Assembly (NCBI GenBank): GCA_002729695.1
Contig: PBYQ01000027.1
Coordinates: 1-64,000 of the forward strand
Length of the DNA: 64,000 nt
Direction: 5' to 3'
Source: Citromicrobium sp.
Lineage (GTDB): Bacteria > Pseudomonadota > Alphaproteobacteria > Sphingomonadales > Sphingomonadaceae
In this document: positions 30,989-39,956 of the stretch, piece by piece
How positions within the stretch are numbered: position 1 is the stretch's first letter
Layout: each line of letters opens with the position of its first letter
Made by a program: the position numbers and the translations under genes
The notes under the pieces: generated by a model
What the model saw: the letters and a program-made list of their open reading frames with translations, nothing else
Told to the model about the DNA's origin: nothing
The model's database searches: none

Positions 30989-33114
30989 AGCTACCCGCAT
31001 TCATCAGCCCCGCGCTTGCGCTTCCGGGCGGAATTCTCGCCATCATCGTCCTGATGGTGGTGCCGATCCCCTCGCTGATGCTCGACCTGTTCTTCGTCCT
31101 CAATATCGCGCTGTCCGTGTCGATCCTTATGGCGGCGATGAACGCGCAAAAGCCGCTCGACTTCTCGTCCTTCCCGTCGGTCCTGCTGTTCGCCACGCTG
31201 ATGCGCCTCGCGCTCAACGTCGCATCGACCCGCATCGTGCTGATGAACGGGCACGAGGGCGGTGACGCGGCGGGCAAGGTGATCGAGGCCTTCGGCGAAT
31301 TCCTGATCGGCGGCAATTTCGCGGTCGGGCTGATCGTGTTCATCATCCTGACGATCATCAACATGGTGGTGGTGACAAAGGGTGCGGGCCGCGTGTCCGA
31401 AGTGACCGCGCGCTTCACGCTGGATGCCTTGCCGGGCAAGCAGATGGCGATCGACGCCGATCTCGCCGCCGGGCTCATGACTGCCGACGAAGCCAAGGCG
31501 CGCCGCCGCGAGATTGCGACCGAGGCCGATTTCTACGGTTCGATGGATGGTGCCAGCAAGTTCGTGAAGGGTGACGCGATCGCCGCGCTGCTGATCCTGA
31601 TCGTCAACGTGCTCGCGGGGCTGGTGCTGGGCATGGTCAGCCACGGCCTTTCGGCGAGCGAGGCGGGCTCGATGTACGTCACGCTGGCAGTGGGCGACGC
31701 GCTGGTCGCATCGATCCCCGCTCTGCTGCTGTCCATTGCTGCCGCCGTGATCGTCACCCGCGTTTCCGACACGCGCGACCTGACCGGCCAGATCGGCGGT
31801 CAGCTGGCCGATTCGAAGATCTGGCTTCCGGTCGGCGGTATCCTCGGCGCGATCGGGTGCATCCCGGCGATGCCGCAGATGATCTTCCTGCCGCTGGCTG
31901 CGGGCGCGCTGCTGCTGTGGCGCGGTCTCAAGAAGCGCGAGGACGCAGCTGCCGTGTTCGTGCCAGAGCCCGAGGAAGCGCCCGATCCATCGCGCATCCA
32001 GATTTCCGATGTATCGGACCGCACGCTGGTCACGATCCAGCTGGGCTACGGCCTCGTCCAGCTTGCCGACGATCGGCAGGGTGCGCCGCTGGTCGCGCGC
32101 CTGACCGGCCTGCGCAAGCAGATGTGCCAGGCGTTCGGCTTCGTCATTCCCCAGTTCCGCATTGCCGACAGCTTCGAGATCGCGCCCGACCAGTATCGCA
32201 TCATGCTCGGCGGGGCTCCGGTCGGCTCCGGCACGCTTCGTGCGGGCAAGCTGCTGGCGATCGATACGGGCGAGGTGCTCGACGGGCAGGTGCTCGCGGG
32301 CGAGCCCACCAAGGACCCGAGCTTCGGCTGCGATGCCAAGTGGATCGACGCCGGATCGCGCGATCTGGCGGTGGCCGAAGGCTATCTGGTGGTCGACCCC
32401 GAAAGCGTCATCGCCACGCAGGTCCATCAGCTTCTGGCCAACCGCGCCGCCGAACTGCTCGGCCCGGATCAGGTGCGCGAACTGCTCGACCTGCTGCGCG
32501 AACGCCATGCCCAGCTGGTCGATACGATCACCCCGCAACCGCTCTCGCTCGCGGCGATCACTTCGGTGCTCAAGTCGCTGCTCGCGGACGGTATATCGCT
32601 CACCCATTCGGTGCGCGTCTTCTCGAGCCTCTCGCAGGCGGCGCAGCGGACCTCCGATCCGACGCAGATCGTCGAGCTGATGCGGTCCGATCTCGGCACG
32701 CTGCTGGTCGGCAGCATCTGCGGCCCGGACCAGCGCCTGCCGGTCATCACGCTGGCGGCGCAGCTGGAAGAAATGGTCGTCGGCGGAATGCAGGACCCGA
32801 CCACGGGCGAGATCGTGATCGAACCCGATCTTGCGCGGTCGATCGGAGAACGCATCACCAGCCTGCTCCGCAACCGTCCGGCCGGGGCGCTGACGCCGGC
32901 GCTGGTCGTCCAGCCGCGCGCCCGGCGCGCGCTGGCCAGCCTGCTCAAGCTGCGCGCACCCAACGTGCTCGTCCTGTCGATCAACGAACTGCCTGCCTCG
33001 CAACCGATCGAGGTCGTGTCGGTCATCGGCGACGACGCCGAACAGGTCGCGCATCATCAGACGCCGCAGCTGCCTTCGCCTGAATACGAACCTGTGGAGG
33101 CGCTTGCCGCATGA
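30985..33114 (+). CDS. flhA: Flagellar type III export gate protein FlhA
   Basis: The 709-residue protein has about eight transmembrane helices in the first 320 residues, then a large cytoplasmic domain. The family signature region is GAGRVSEVTARFTLDALPGKQMAIDADL. The C-terminal domain contains VLSINELPASQPIEVVSVIG. FlhA forms the nonameric docking ring for export chaperones. The start is a GTG overlapping the preceding stop, and the end overlaps fliA (ATGA). Confidence 0.97.
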   Translation: MKLPAFISPALALPGGILAIIVLMVVPIPSLMLDLFFVLNIALSVSILMAAMNAQKPLDFSSFPSVLLFATLMRLALNVASTRIVLMNGHEGGDAAGKVIEAFGEFLIGGNFAVGLIVFIILTIINMVVVTKGAGRVSEVTARFTLDALPGKQMAIDADLAAGLMTADEAKARRREIATEADFYGSMDGASKFVKGDAIAALLILIVNVLAGLVLGMVSHGLSASEAGSMYVTLAVGDALVASIPALLLSIAAAVIVTRVSDTRDLTGQIGGQLADSKIWLPVGGILGAIGCIPAMPQMIFLPLAAGALLLWRGLKKREDAAAVFVPEPEEAPDPSRIQISDVSDRTLVTIQLGYGLVQLADDRQGAPLVARLTGLRKQMCQAFGFVIPQFRIADSFEIAPDQYRIMLGGAPVGSGTLRAGKLLAIDTGEVLDGQVLAGEPTKDPSFGCDAKWIDAGSRDLAVAEGYLVVDPESVIATQVHQLLANRAAELLGPDQVRELLDLLRERHAQLVDTITPQPLSLAAITSVLKSLLADGISLTHSVRVFSSLSQAAQRTSDPTQIVELMRSDLGTLLVGSICGPDQRLPVITLAAQLEEMVVGGMQDPTTGEIVIEPDLARSIGERITSLLRNRPAGALTPALVVQPRARRALASLLKLRAPNVLVLSINELPASQPIEVVSVIGDDAEQVAHHQTPQLPSPEYEPVEALAA

Positions 33115-33833
33115 AGCACGATGCAACCCAGTTCGCCGTTCGCCGCGCCTACGGATCCAGCGTCCAGGAAAAGGTGACGCAGTTCCTCCCGCTCGTGCGC
33201 AAGCTCGCGTGGTATTACGAGGGTAGCGGCAGCGCGACGATCGACGTCGAAGACCTGATGCAGGCCGGGATGATGGCGCTGACCGAGGCGGCGCAGCGGC
33301 ACGACCGGCCGAGCGACGACGGCTTCGCCGCCTACGCCAAGATGCGCGTGCGCGGCGCGATGGTCGATCTGCTGCGCGGCCAGTCGCATCGTCCGCGCAG
33401 CGCCGCTGCATGGGCCCGCAAGCGCGATCACATTGAACAGACGCTGCGGGCGGAGCTGGGCCGGATGCCGTCTGCCGCCGAGATGGCGCAGGCGATGGAA
33501 ATCCCGCTCGATCGCTACGAGGCGATGCGCTTTGCTGCCTCGACCAGCTCTGCCTCGATCGAGGAATGCTATTCGGACACCGATGTCGCCTTCAGCGACG
33601 AGCGGCCCGATCCCGAAACGAACCTGCTCGCCAGCGAGGACAGCTCCGTGCTCGCCCAGGCGATCGGTGCCTTGCCGGAGAGGCTGCAGCTGGTGCTCAA
33701 GCTCTATTTCATCGAGGAACTGAACCTTAACGAGATCGCGGCGGTCCTTGGCGTCAGCGTGCCCCGGGTCCACCAGCTGAAGGCCGACGCGCTCAAGAAG
33801 GCGCGGCTTGCGATGGTTTCGCAAACGAGCTGA
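33111..33833 (+). CDS. fliA: Flagellar sigma factor sigma-28 FliA
   Basis: The 240-residue protein has regions 2 to 4 of a sigma-70-family factor. Region 2 includes LVRKLAWYYEGSGSATIDVEDLMQAGMMALTEAAQRHD and the FAAYAKMRVRGAMVDLLR motif typical of FliA. Region 4 (LPERLQLVLKLYFIEELNLNEIAAVLGVSVPRVHQLKADAL) contains the helix-turn-helix. FliA should read the late promoters before fliC, fliD and flgM. It is translationally coupled to flhA. Confidence 0.95.
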   Translation: MKHDATQFAVRRAYGSSVQEKVTQFLPLVRKLAWYYEGSGSATIDVEDLMQAGMMALTEAAQRHDRPSDDGFAAYAKMRVRGAMVDLLRGQSHRPRSAAAWARKRDHIEQTLRAELGRMPSAAEMAQAMEIPLDRYEAMRFAASTSSASIEECYSDTDVAFSDERPDPETNLLASEDSSVLAQAIGALPERLQLVLKLYFIEELNLNEIAAVLGVSVPRVHQLKADALKKARLAMVSQTS

Positions 33834-33881
33834 CATCGCCGCGCGCACTGCAGCGTTTGCGTTGCACCGCAACATACGACT

Positions 33882-34628
33882 ATGGCCGTGCGGATGGGAC
33901 CGCTCGACCCTCCGCCGCGCTTGAGTGAAATCGCCGATCCGGCGCTGCTGCTCGATTTCGACGGAACACTGGTCGATCTGGCGCAAAGCCCCGATGCGAT
34001 CACCGTACCCGACCATCTGGGCAAAGCGCTGGAGCGCAAGGCGGCCGCGCTGGACGGCAGGCTCGCAATCGTCAGCGGGCGTTTCATTGCCGATATCCGT
34101 GGGCATCTGCCAGACTGCGCGGTGGTGATCAGCGGATCGCACGGCGCGGAGATCGAGAGCCCCGAAGGGTCCTCGGTATCCGAACGCGAGGCTCCGCGCG
34201 TCCCCGCCGCCGCGCTCGCCGCCGCGGGTGACTTTGCCGCGCGCACCAAAGGGTTGCTGCTGGAAGAGAAGGCTCTCGGCCTCGGGCTCCATTATCGCGA
34301 CTGCACTGCCAGCAAGGACGAGGTGCGGGCTTTCGCGCAGCATCTCGCCCGCGATCACGGCCTGTACCTGCGCGATGGCAAGATGATCCTCGAACTTGCC
34401 ACCACCGATGCGAACAAGGGTGACGGCGTGCGTGCGATCATGGCGCAACCGCCATTTGCGGGTGCGACCCCAATTTTCATCGGCGACGACCTGACCGACG
34501 AAGACGGCTTCGCAGCGGTCAACGAGCTGGGCGGTTTCGCAATACTCGTGGGTGAAATGCGGGAAACCGCAGCGCGGTATCGTTTGTTGGATGTGGCAGC
34601 AGTTCACCAATGGCTGGAGATTGAATGA
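33882..34628 (+). CDS. otsB: Trehalose-6-phosphate phosphatase
   Basis: The 248-residue HAD-family enzyme removes the phosphate from trehalose 6-phosphate. The motif LLLDFDGTLVDL places the nucleophile at D25 and acid/base at D27. The third motif GDDLTDEDGF is near the C-terminus. It lies 48 bases after fliA and overlaps the GH15 gene by four bases (ATGA). No clear ribosome-binding site is seen; an alternative ATG lies four codons in. Confidence 0.94.
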   Translation: MAVRMGPLDPPPRLSEIADPALLLDFDGTLVDLAQSPDAITVPDHLGKALERKAAALDGRLAIVSGRFIADIRGHLPDCAVVISGSHGAEIESPEGSSVSEREAPRVPAAALAAAGDFAARTKGLLLEEKALGLGLHYRDCTASKDEVRAFAQHLARDHGLYLRDGKMILELATTDANKGDGVRAIMAQPPFAGATPIFIGDDLTDEDGFAAVNELGGFAILVGEMRETAARYRLLDVAAVHQWLEIE

Positions 34629-36421
34629 CACAGATTCCGCAAAGCTCGCTCGAACTATGGCCGGTCGGCAATTGCCAGGTCACCGGGTTGATCGACGAGA
34701 CCGGCGGGCTTGTGTGGGGCTGTGTGCCCCGGGTCGATGGCGATCCGGTGTTCTGCGCGCTGCTCAATGGCGACAAGCAGGACGAGGGCGTCTGGCGGAT
34801 CGAGCTGGAGGATTTCGCCAGCGCCCATCAGGAATACCAGCGCAACACCTCGATCCTCAAAACCCGCCTCGAAGCGAAGGACGGTAGCGCGATCGAGATC
34901 GTCGACTTCGCGCCGCGGTTCAGCCGCGCGGGGCGGATGTACCGCCCGGTCGCCTTCGTCCGCATCGTCCGCTGTGTCGCGGGTGCGCCGCGCATCAGGG
35001 TGCGCCTCGCGCCGATGAAGAACTACGGTGAGGCACTGGCGGAAACCACCAACGGCACCAATCATATCCGCTACCTCGTCGGTCCGCAGGCACTGCGCCT
35101 GACAACCGACGCGCCGGTCGGCTACGTGCTCGAACAGCGGACCTTCCGGCTGGAAGGCGATCTGCACTTCTTCCTCGGCCCGGACGAGCCGTTCGGCGGC
35201 AATGTCGGGCGCGAGACGGAGACCATGCTGGAGCTGACCGACCATTACTGGCGGCACTGGGTGCGCGGGCTCGCCACGGTGATGGAATGGCAGGAGGCGG
35301 TCATCCGTGCGGCGATCACGCTGAAGATCTGCCAGCACGAAGAGACGGGCGCGATCGTCGCCGCGCTGACCACCTCGATCCCCGAGGCTCCGGGCAGCGA
35401 ACGCAACTGGGACTATCGCTACTGCTGGATTCGCGACGCCTATTACACGGTGCAGGCATTGAACCGGCTGGGCGCGCTCGACGTGCTGGAAAAGTACCTC
35501 GCCTACCTGCGCAACATCGTCGACAATGCCAAAGGTGGCGCGGTGCAGCCGCTCTATTCGGTGATGGGCGAGGCGCAGCTCGACGAAAGTTTCGCCGAAA
35601 ACCTGGCGGGCTATCGCGGGATGGGCCCGGTCAGGAAAGGCAATGCGGCCTACCACCAGGTGCAGCACGACGCCTACGGCCAGATCGTGCTGCCCACGGT
35701 GCAGGCGTTCTTCGACCAGCGGCTATACCGTCTCGCGGGCGAATCCGATTTCGAAAGCCTCGAGCAGGTCGGCGAGATGGCGTGGACAATGCACGACCAG
35801 CCCGACGCAGGCCTGTGGGAATTCCGCACCCGGCAGGAAGTCCACACCTATTCGGTACTGATGAGCTGGGCCGCGTGCGGGCGGATCGCCACCGTCGCCG
35901 ACCGGCTCGGCATGGTCGACAAGGCCGAGTTCTGGCGAGAGCGTGCGGCGATCATCCGCGGCAAGATCGAAGATCGCGCGTGGAACGAGGAGGGGCAGCA
36001 CTATGCCTCCGCGCTCGGCGGCAAAAACCTCGACGCGAGCCTGCTGCAGATGATCGACCTGGGCTTCCTCAGGCCCGAGGACGAACGCTTTCAGCAGACC
36101 TTCGCCGCGATCGAAAAGGGGCTGCGGCGCGGCGAGCACATGCTGCGCTACGATGCGGAGGACGATTTCGGCCTGCCCGAAACCGCCTTCAACATCTGCA
36201 CCTTCTGGTTGATGGAAGCACTGCACCTTGCGGGGCGCGAGGACGAGGCGCGCGCGCTGTTCGAAACGATGCTGTCGCATCGCACGAAGTCGGGCCTGCT
36301 GTCCGAAGACCTCGATTTTAACAATGGCGAACTCTGGGGCAACTTCCCCCAGACGTACTCTTTGGTGGGTATCATCAACTGCGCCACGCTGTTGTCCAAA
36401 CCATGGAGCGTCATCCGATGA
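34625..36421 (+). CDS. Glycoside hydrolase family 15 protein (glucoamylase/trehalase-like)
   Basis: The 598-residue protein has an N-terminal beta-rich domain (about 1-200) and an alpha/alpha barrel. The SERNWDYRYCWIRDAYYTVQALNRLG motif and SGLLSEDLDFNNGELWGNFPQTYSLVG near the end, with candidate catalytic glutamates, are typical of GH15. Enzymes of this type hydrolyse alpha-glucosidic bonds; several bacterial members act on trehalose. Its place between otsB and otsA, overlapping both by four bases, suggests trehalose turnover. Substrate cannot be fixed from sequence. There is no signal peptide, so it is cytoplasmic. Confidence 0.9.
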   Translation: MTQIPQSSLELWPVGNCQVTGLIDETGGLVWGCVPRVDGDPVFCALLNGDKQDEGVWRIELEDFASAHQEYQRNTSILKTRLEAKDGSAIEIVDFAPRFSRAGRMYRPVAFVRIVRCVAGAPRIRVRLAPMKNYGEALAETTNGTNHIRYLVGPQALRLTTDAPVGYVLEQRTFRLEGDLHFFLGPDEPFGGNVGRETETMLELTDHYWRHWVRGLATVMEWQEAVIRAAITLKICQHEETGAIVAALTTSIPEAPGSERNWDYRYCWIRDAYYTVQALNRLGALDVLEKYLAYLRNIVDNAKGGAVQPLYSVMGEAQLDESFAENLAGYRGMGPVRKGNAAYHQVQHDAYGQIVLPTVQAFFDQRLYRLAGESDFESLEQVGEMAWTMHDQPDAGLWEFRTRQEVHTYSVLMSWAACGRIATVADRLGMVDKAEFWRERAAIIRGKIEDRAWNEEGQHYASALGGKNLDASLLQMIDLGFLRPEDERFQQTFAAIEKGLRRGEHMLRYDAEDDFGLPETAFNICTFWLMEALHLAGREDEARALFETMLSHRTKSGLLSEDLDFNNGELWGNFPQTYSLVGIINCATLLSKPWSVIR

Positions 36422-37803
36422 GCCGCCTGATCGTTGTATCGAATCGAGTATCCATCCCCAAGGCGCGGGGTGCGGCCGGGTCGCAGGGCGGGCTGGCGGT
36501 GGCGCTGGGCTCTGCCTTGCGCGAACGGCGCGGGATCTGGTTCGGATGGTCGGGCGAGGAGACAAAGAAATTCTCCGGCCATCTCGACATGCAGAAGAAC
36601 CATGGCGTGACGACCGCGACGATCGACCTCGAGCCGCAGGATGTCGACGAATATTACAATGGCTATGCCAACCGCACGCTGTGGCCGCTGTTTCATTACC
36701 GGATCGACCTGGCGGAGTACGAATCGGGCTTCGGCAAGGGATACGAGCGGGTCAACCAGCGCTTTGCCGACAGTCTCGGCCCGCTGATCGATCCCGAAGA
36801 CGTGGTCTGGGTGCACGACTATCACCTGATCCCGCTGGGCGAGCGGCTGCGCGCGCGCGGCAACAAGAACCGCATCGGCTTCTTCCTCCACATCCCCTGG
36901 CCGCCGCGCAACCTGCTGGTCGCGCTGCCGTTCCACGAACGGCTGGTGCAAACCATGCTGGCCTACGACCTGATCGGTTTCCAGGACGAGGAATCGGTCG
37001 ACAGCTTCCTCGGCTATTGCCGCAAGGAATTGCAGGCGGATGTCGCCGACGACGGCACCGTGACCTATGATGGCCGCTCGGTGAAAGTCGCTGCCTTCCC
37101 TATCGGGCTCGACTACGACGAGTTCCTCGAAGGGGGCGAAAGCGGCGTCTCGCGCCAGGCGGAACAGCGGATGCGCTCCAGTTCGCGCTATCGCAAGGTC
37201 ATCATCGGGGTCGACCGGCTCGACTATTCGAAAGGCCTGCCCGAACGCTTCGACGCGCTGGGGCGTTTCTTCGATACCTATCCCGAGCGGGTGAAAGAAA
37301 CGCTCTACGTCCAGATCGCGCCGCCATCGCGGCAGGATGTTGCGACCTACCAGCGTATCCGCAACACGCTGGAACAGAAGGCGGGGCAGATCAACGGAGA
37401 GCGATCCGAGGTCGACATGGTGCCGATCCGCTACGTCAATCGCGGCTATTCGCGACAGGAACTTTTCGGCATCTACCGCTCCGCCCACGTCGGGCTGGTG
37501 ACGCCGCTGCGCGACGGGATGAATCTGGTTGCGAAGGAATATATCGCCGCGCAGGACCCGGACGATCCCGGCGTGCTCGTCCTCTCGCGCTTTGCAGGCG
37601 CGGCCGAGCAGCTGGACCTCGACGGCGAGGGTGCGTTGCTGATCAATCCCTACAGCATGGAAGAAACCAGCGAGGCGATCCGCGCCGCGATCGACATGCC
37701 GCTGGAAGAGCGCAAGGCGCGCTGGGAAAAGCTGAACGAGGTGGTCAAGACAACCACGGTCGAGCGGTGGCGCGAGAATTTCGTCGAAGCGCTGAGCGCC
37801 TGA
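36418..37803 (+). CDS. otsA: Trehalose-6-phosphate synthase
   Basis: The 461-residue GT20 glycosyltransferase joins UDP- or ADP-glucose to glucose 6-phosphate. The start SRLIVVSNRVSIPKARGAAGSQGGLAVAL is the sugar-phosphate binding loop. WVHDYHLIPLGERLR and VDRLDYSKGLPERFDA are conserved. The ATG at 36418 overlaps the GH15 stop and was preferred to one five codons earlier. It ends a three-gene cluster; the VUT gene converges 9 bases later. Confidence 0.96.
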   Translation: MSRLIVVSNRVSIPKARGAAGSQGGLAVALGSALRERRGIWFGWSGEETKKFSGHLDMQKNHGVTTATIDLEPQDVDEYYNGYANRTLWPLFHYRIDLAEYESGFGKGYERVNQRFADSLGPLIDPEDVVWVHDYHLIPLGERLRARGNKNRIGFFLHIPWPPRNLLVALPFHERLVQTMLAYDLIGFQDEESVDSFLGYCRKELQADVADDGTVTYDGRSVKVAAFPIGLDYDEFLEGGESGVSRQAEQRMRSSSRYRKVIIGVDRLDYSKGLPERFDALGRFFDTYPERVKETLYVQIAPPSRQDVATYQRIRNTLEQKAGQINGERSEVDMVPIRYVNRGYSRQELFGIYRSAHVGLVTPLRDGMNLVAKEYIAAQDPDDPGVLVLSRFAGAAEQLDLDGEGALLINPYSMEETSEAIRAAIDMPLEERKARWEKLNEVVKTTTVERWRENFVEALSA

Positions 37804-37812
37804 CCTGCCAGC

Positions 37813-38499
37813 CTAGTCCGCCACGAGCGGCGTGCGTCCGTCGCCCGCCAGCCGCACCAGCAGCCAGATGATGATCGGCACCAGCACCAGGCTAAGGACG
37901 ACCTTGGCGATGGTCTGCCCGATCAGCAGCGGAACGATGTCGAACAACCCGTAGAACGCGACAGTCACGAAGATCAGCGTGTCGACCGTCTGGCTGATGG
38001 CCGAGGCAAAACCGCCGCGCAGCATCATCCAGAACCCGCTGCCTTCCCCCGATCCGCGCAGCCGTTCGAACAGCCACACGTTGAGCAGCAGCGAAACGCC
38101 GTAGGCGATCGGCCCGGCGATCATGATCCGGTCGACCTGCCCCAGCACGGTTTCGAAGGCGGCGAGATTCTCCGCGCTCATGTTGGGGCTAGGCGGCAAG
38201 CTCAGCACCACCCAGATCAGCAGGATCGACAGCCCGAGCGGGGCGAAACCCCAGAGTACCAGCTTGTTCGCGACTGCGCGGCCGTAAACCTGCGCGATGG
38301 CGCTGGAGATCGCGACCAGCATCAGGAAGGCGAAGATCCCCGATTCGACGGCCAGTGTCGTGAAACCCAGCGGCAGCGCGATCTGCTTGAAGCCGAGGAC
38401 TCCGGCCAGCACCGTCATCCCGCCATAAAGCAGCGCATAGACGAAGAGCGGACGGGGAATCGCCGTGGTCGGCGCGGAAGGTGTGTGATCCATCGACAT
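37813..38499 (-). CDS. Queuosine precursor transporter, VUT/YhhQ family
   Basis: The 228-residue membrane protein has about six hydrophobic segments. The order of conserved features (FTTLAVESGIFAFLMLVAISSAIAQVYGRAVANKLV, then GFASAISQTVDTLIFVTVAFYG) fits the vitamin-uptake-like YhhQ family that imports queuosine precursors such as preQ0/preQ1. No preQ1 riboswitch is visible in the leader. It is divergent from the nucleoside transporter, 130 bases apart. Confidence 0.88.
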   Translation of the reverse strand: MSMDHTPSAPTTAIPRPLFVYALLYGGMTVLAGVLGFKQIALPLGFTTLAVESGIFAFLMLVAISSAIAQVYGRAVANKLVLWGFAPLGLSILLIWVVLSLPPSPNMSAENLAAFETVLGQVDRIMIAGPIAYGVSLLLNVWLFERLRGSGEGSGFWMMLRGGFASAISQTVDTLIFVTVAFYGLFDIVPLLIGQTIAKVVLSLVLVPIIIWLLVRLAGDGRTPLVAD

Positions 38500-38539
38500 C
38501 CGCTTATGATCGGGAAGGACAAAAGAAAAGGGAAGACGG

Positions 38540-38555
38540 GGGGAACCGGTTCCCC
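38540..38555. repeat. Perfect 16-base palindrome between two divergent transporter genes
   Basis: GGGGAACCGGTTCCCC lies in the 130-base space between the VUT and CNT genes. Its position, 41 bases from one start and 75 from the other, suits an operator. A related half-site GGTTCCCC occurs at 40894-40901. Confidence 0.4.
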
Positions 38556-38629
38556 GGCTGTGAATTGACTACCTCCGCCGAACAGGCGAAGAGGCGGTCT
38601 CCTCCTGCAGACGACCCGAAAGCCATTTA

Positions 38630-39940
38630 ATGCCGCCAGTGCTCGCCAGCCTGCTTGGGATCGTTGCGATCCTCGCCTTTGCCTTCCTGATTTCCAATGC
38701 CAAGACCAAGATCCGGTTGCGGGTCGTCGTGTCCGCCTTCGCGCTTCAGGCTCTGCTGGCATTCCTCATCCTGCGCACCTCAGGCGGTCGGCTGGTGATC
38801 CGCGAGATGAGCAACGGCGTCGCGGCGCTGCTTTCCTATGCGGATGCGGGCACTGCCTTCCTGTTTGGCGCAGACAATCCGTTGCAGAACACGTTTGCGC
38901 TCGGCGCGCTGCCGGTGATTGTATTCTTCGCCGCGCTCGTTTCGATCCTCTATCACCTCGGCATCATGCAGGTGGTCGTGCGCTGGCTGGGCGGGGCGAT
39001 CGGCTTCGTGACCGGGATCAGCAAGGTCGAGGCGCTGGGCTCGGCGGCGAATATCTTCGTCGGCCAGTCGGAAAGCCCGCTGGTTGTGCGCCCCTACCTC
39101 GCCGCGCTTTCTCCCAGCCGCCTGTTCACGCTGATGACCGTGGGCATGGCAGGCGTCGCGGGCACGATCCTGGCGGCGTATGCCGGTCTGCTGGGCAACG
39201 AATACCTGCCTTTCCTGCTCGCCGCGGCCTTCATGTCCGCACCCGGCGGCATCCTGATGGCGAAGATCATCATGCCCGATGTCGCAGAGGCCTCGCCCGA
39301 GGCGGAAGGCGAACTCGCCCTGCCGCGCGGCCGCATCAGCGCCGAAGGGCCCGCCGCCATCAAGGAGGGCACGCCGCACGAAGTGGAGGTGGCGGAAGCC
39401 TTCGAGGACGGCGAGCGCCCCGCCAACGTGATCGAGGCCGCGGCGCAGGGCGCGCAGACCGGCGTGAAGCTGGCGGTCGCGGTCGGCGCGATGGTGCTGG
39501 CCTTCGTCGCGCTGGTCGCGCTCGCCAACGGGATGCTCGGCTGGGCGGGCAGCTGGTTCGGATACAGCGATCTTTCGTTCCAGCACCTGCTTGGTTTCGT
39601 CTTCGCCCCGATCATGTGGCTGATCGGCGTGCCGTGGGAAGACGCGGGCGTCGCAGGCGGCCTGTTCGGCACCAAGATCGTGCTCAACGAATTCGTCGCC
39701 TTCATCGAACTGGGCCAGATCGGTGCGGCGGACATTTCCGAGCGGACCCGTGCGATCATAACCTTCGCCCTGTGCGGCTTCGCCAACTTCAGCTCCATCG
39801 CGATCCAGATGGCCGTGACCGGTGGTCTCGCACCGAACCAGCGGCCCGTGATCGCCAAGCTGGGCATTCGCGCGCTGATCGCCGGATCGCTCGCCAACCT
39901 CATGAGCGCGGCGCTCGCCGGGCTCTTCCTTCCTGCCTGA
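38630..39940 (+). CDS. Concentrative nucleoside transporter (NupC/CNT family)
   Basis: The 436-residue protein has about ten hydrophobic segments. The motif LGSAANIFVGQSESPLVVRPYL is the CNT nucleoside-binding signature with the GQSE core. The C-terminal FALCGFANFSSIAIQMAVTGGLAPNQRPVIAKLGIRALIAGSLANL is also typical. An acidic hydrophilic insert lies at about 220-260. It imports nucleosides with protons or sodium. It begins at ATG 38630 and is followed 16 bases later by the oxygenase gene. Confidence 0.93.
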   Translation: MPPVLASLLGIVAILAFAFLISNAKTKIRLRVVVSAFALQALLAFLILRTSGGRLVIREMSNGVAALLSYADAGTAFLFGADNPLQNTFALGALPVIVFFAALVSILYHLGIMQVVVRWLGGAIGFVTGISKVEALGSAANIFVGQSESPLVVRPYLAALSPSRLFTLMTVGMAGVAGTILAAYAGLLGNEYLPFLLAAAFMSAPGGILMAKIIMPDVAEASPEAEGELALPRGRISAEGPAAIKEGTPHEVEVAEAFEDGERPANVIEAAAQGAQTGVKLAVAVGAMVLAFVALVALANGMLGWAGSWFGYSDLSFQHLLGFVFAPIMWLIGVPWEDAGVAGGLFGTKIVLNEFVAFIELGQIGAADISERTRAIITFALCGFANFSSIAIQMAVTGGLAPNQRPVIAKLGIRALIAGSLANLMSAALAGLFLPA

Positions 39941-39956
39941 CCAGAGCCTTTCTCCC

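Noticed and set aside
30991..33411. An 806-residue open frame opposite flhA and fliA
   Set aside because: flhA and fliA are certain by motifs; the antisense frame is Arg/Gln/His-rich with no recognisable domain.
38500..38629. A preQ1 riboswitch before the VUT transporter
   Set aside because: The conserved class I core was not found in the leader on the minus strand.
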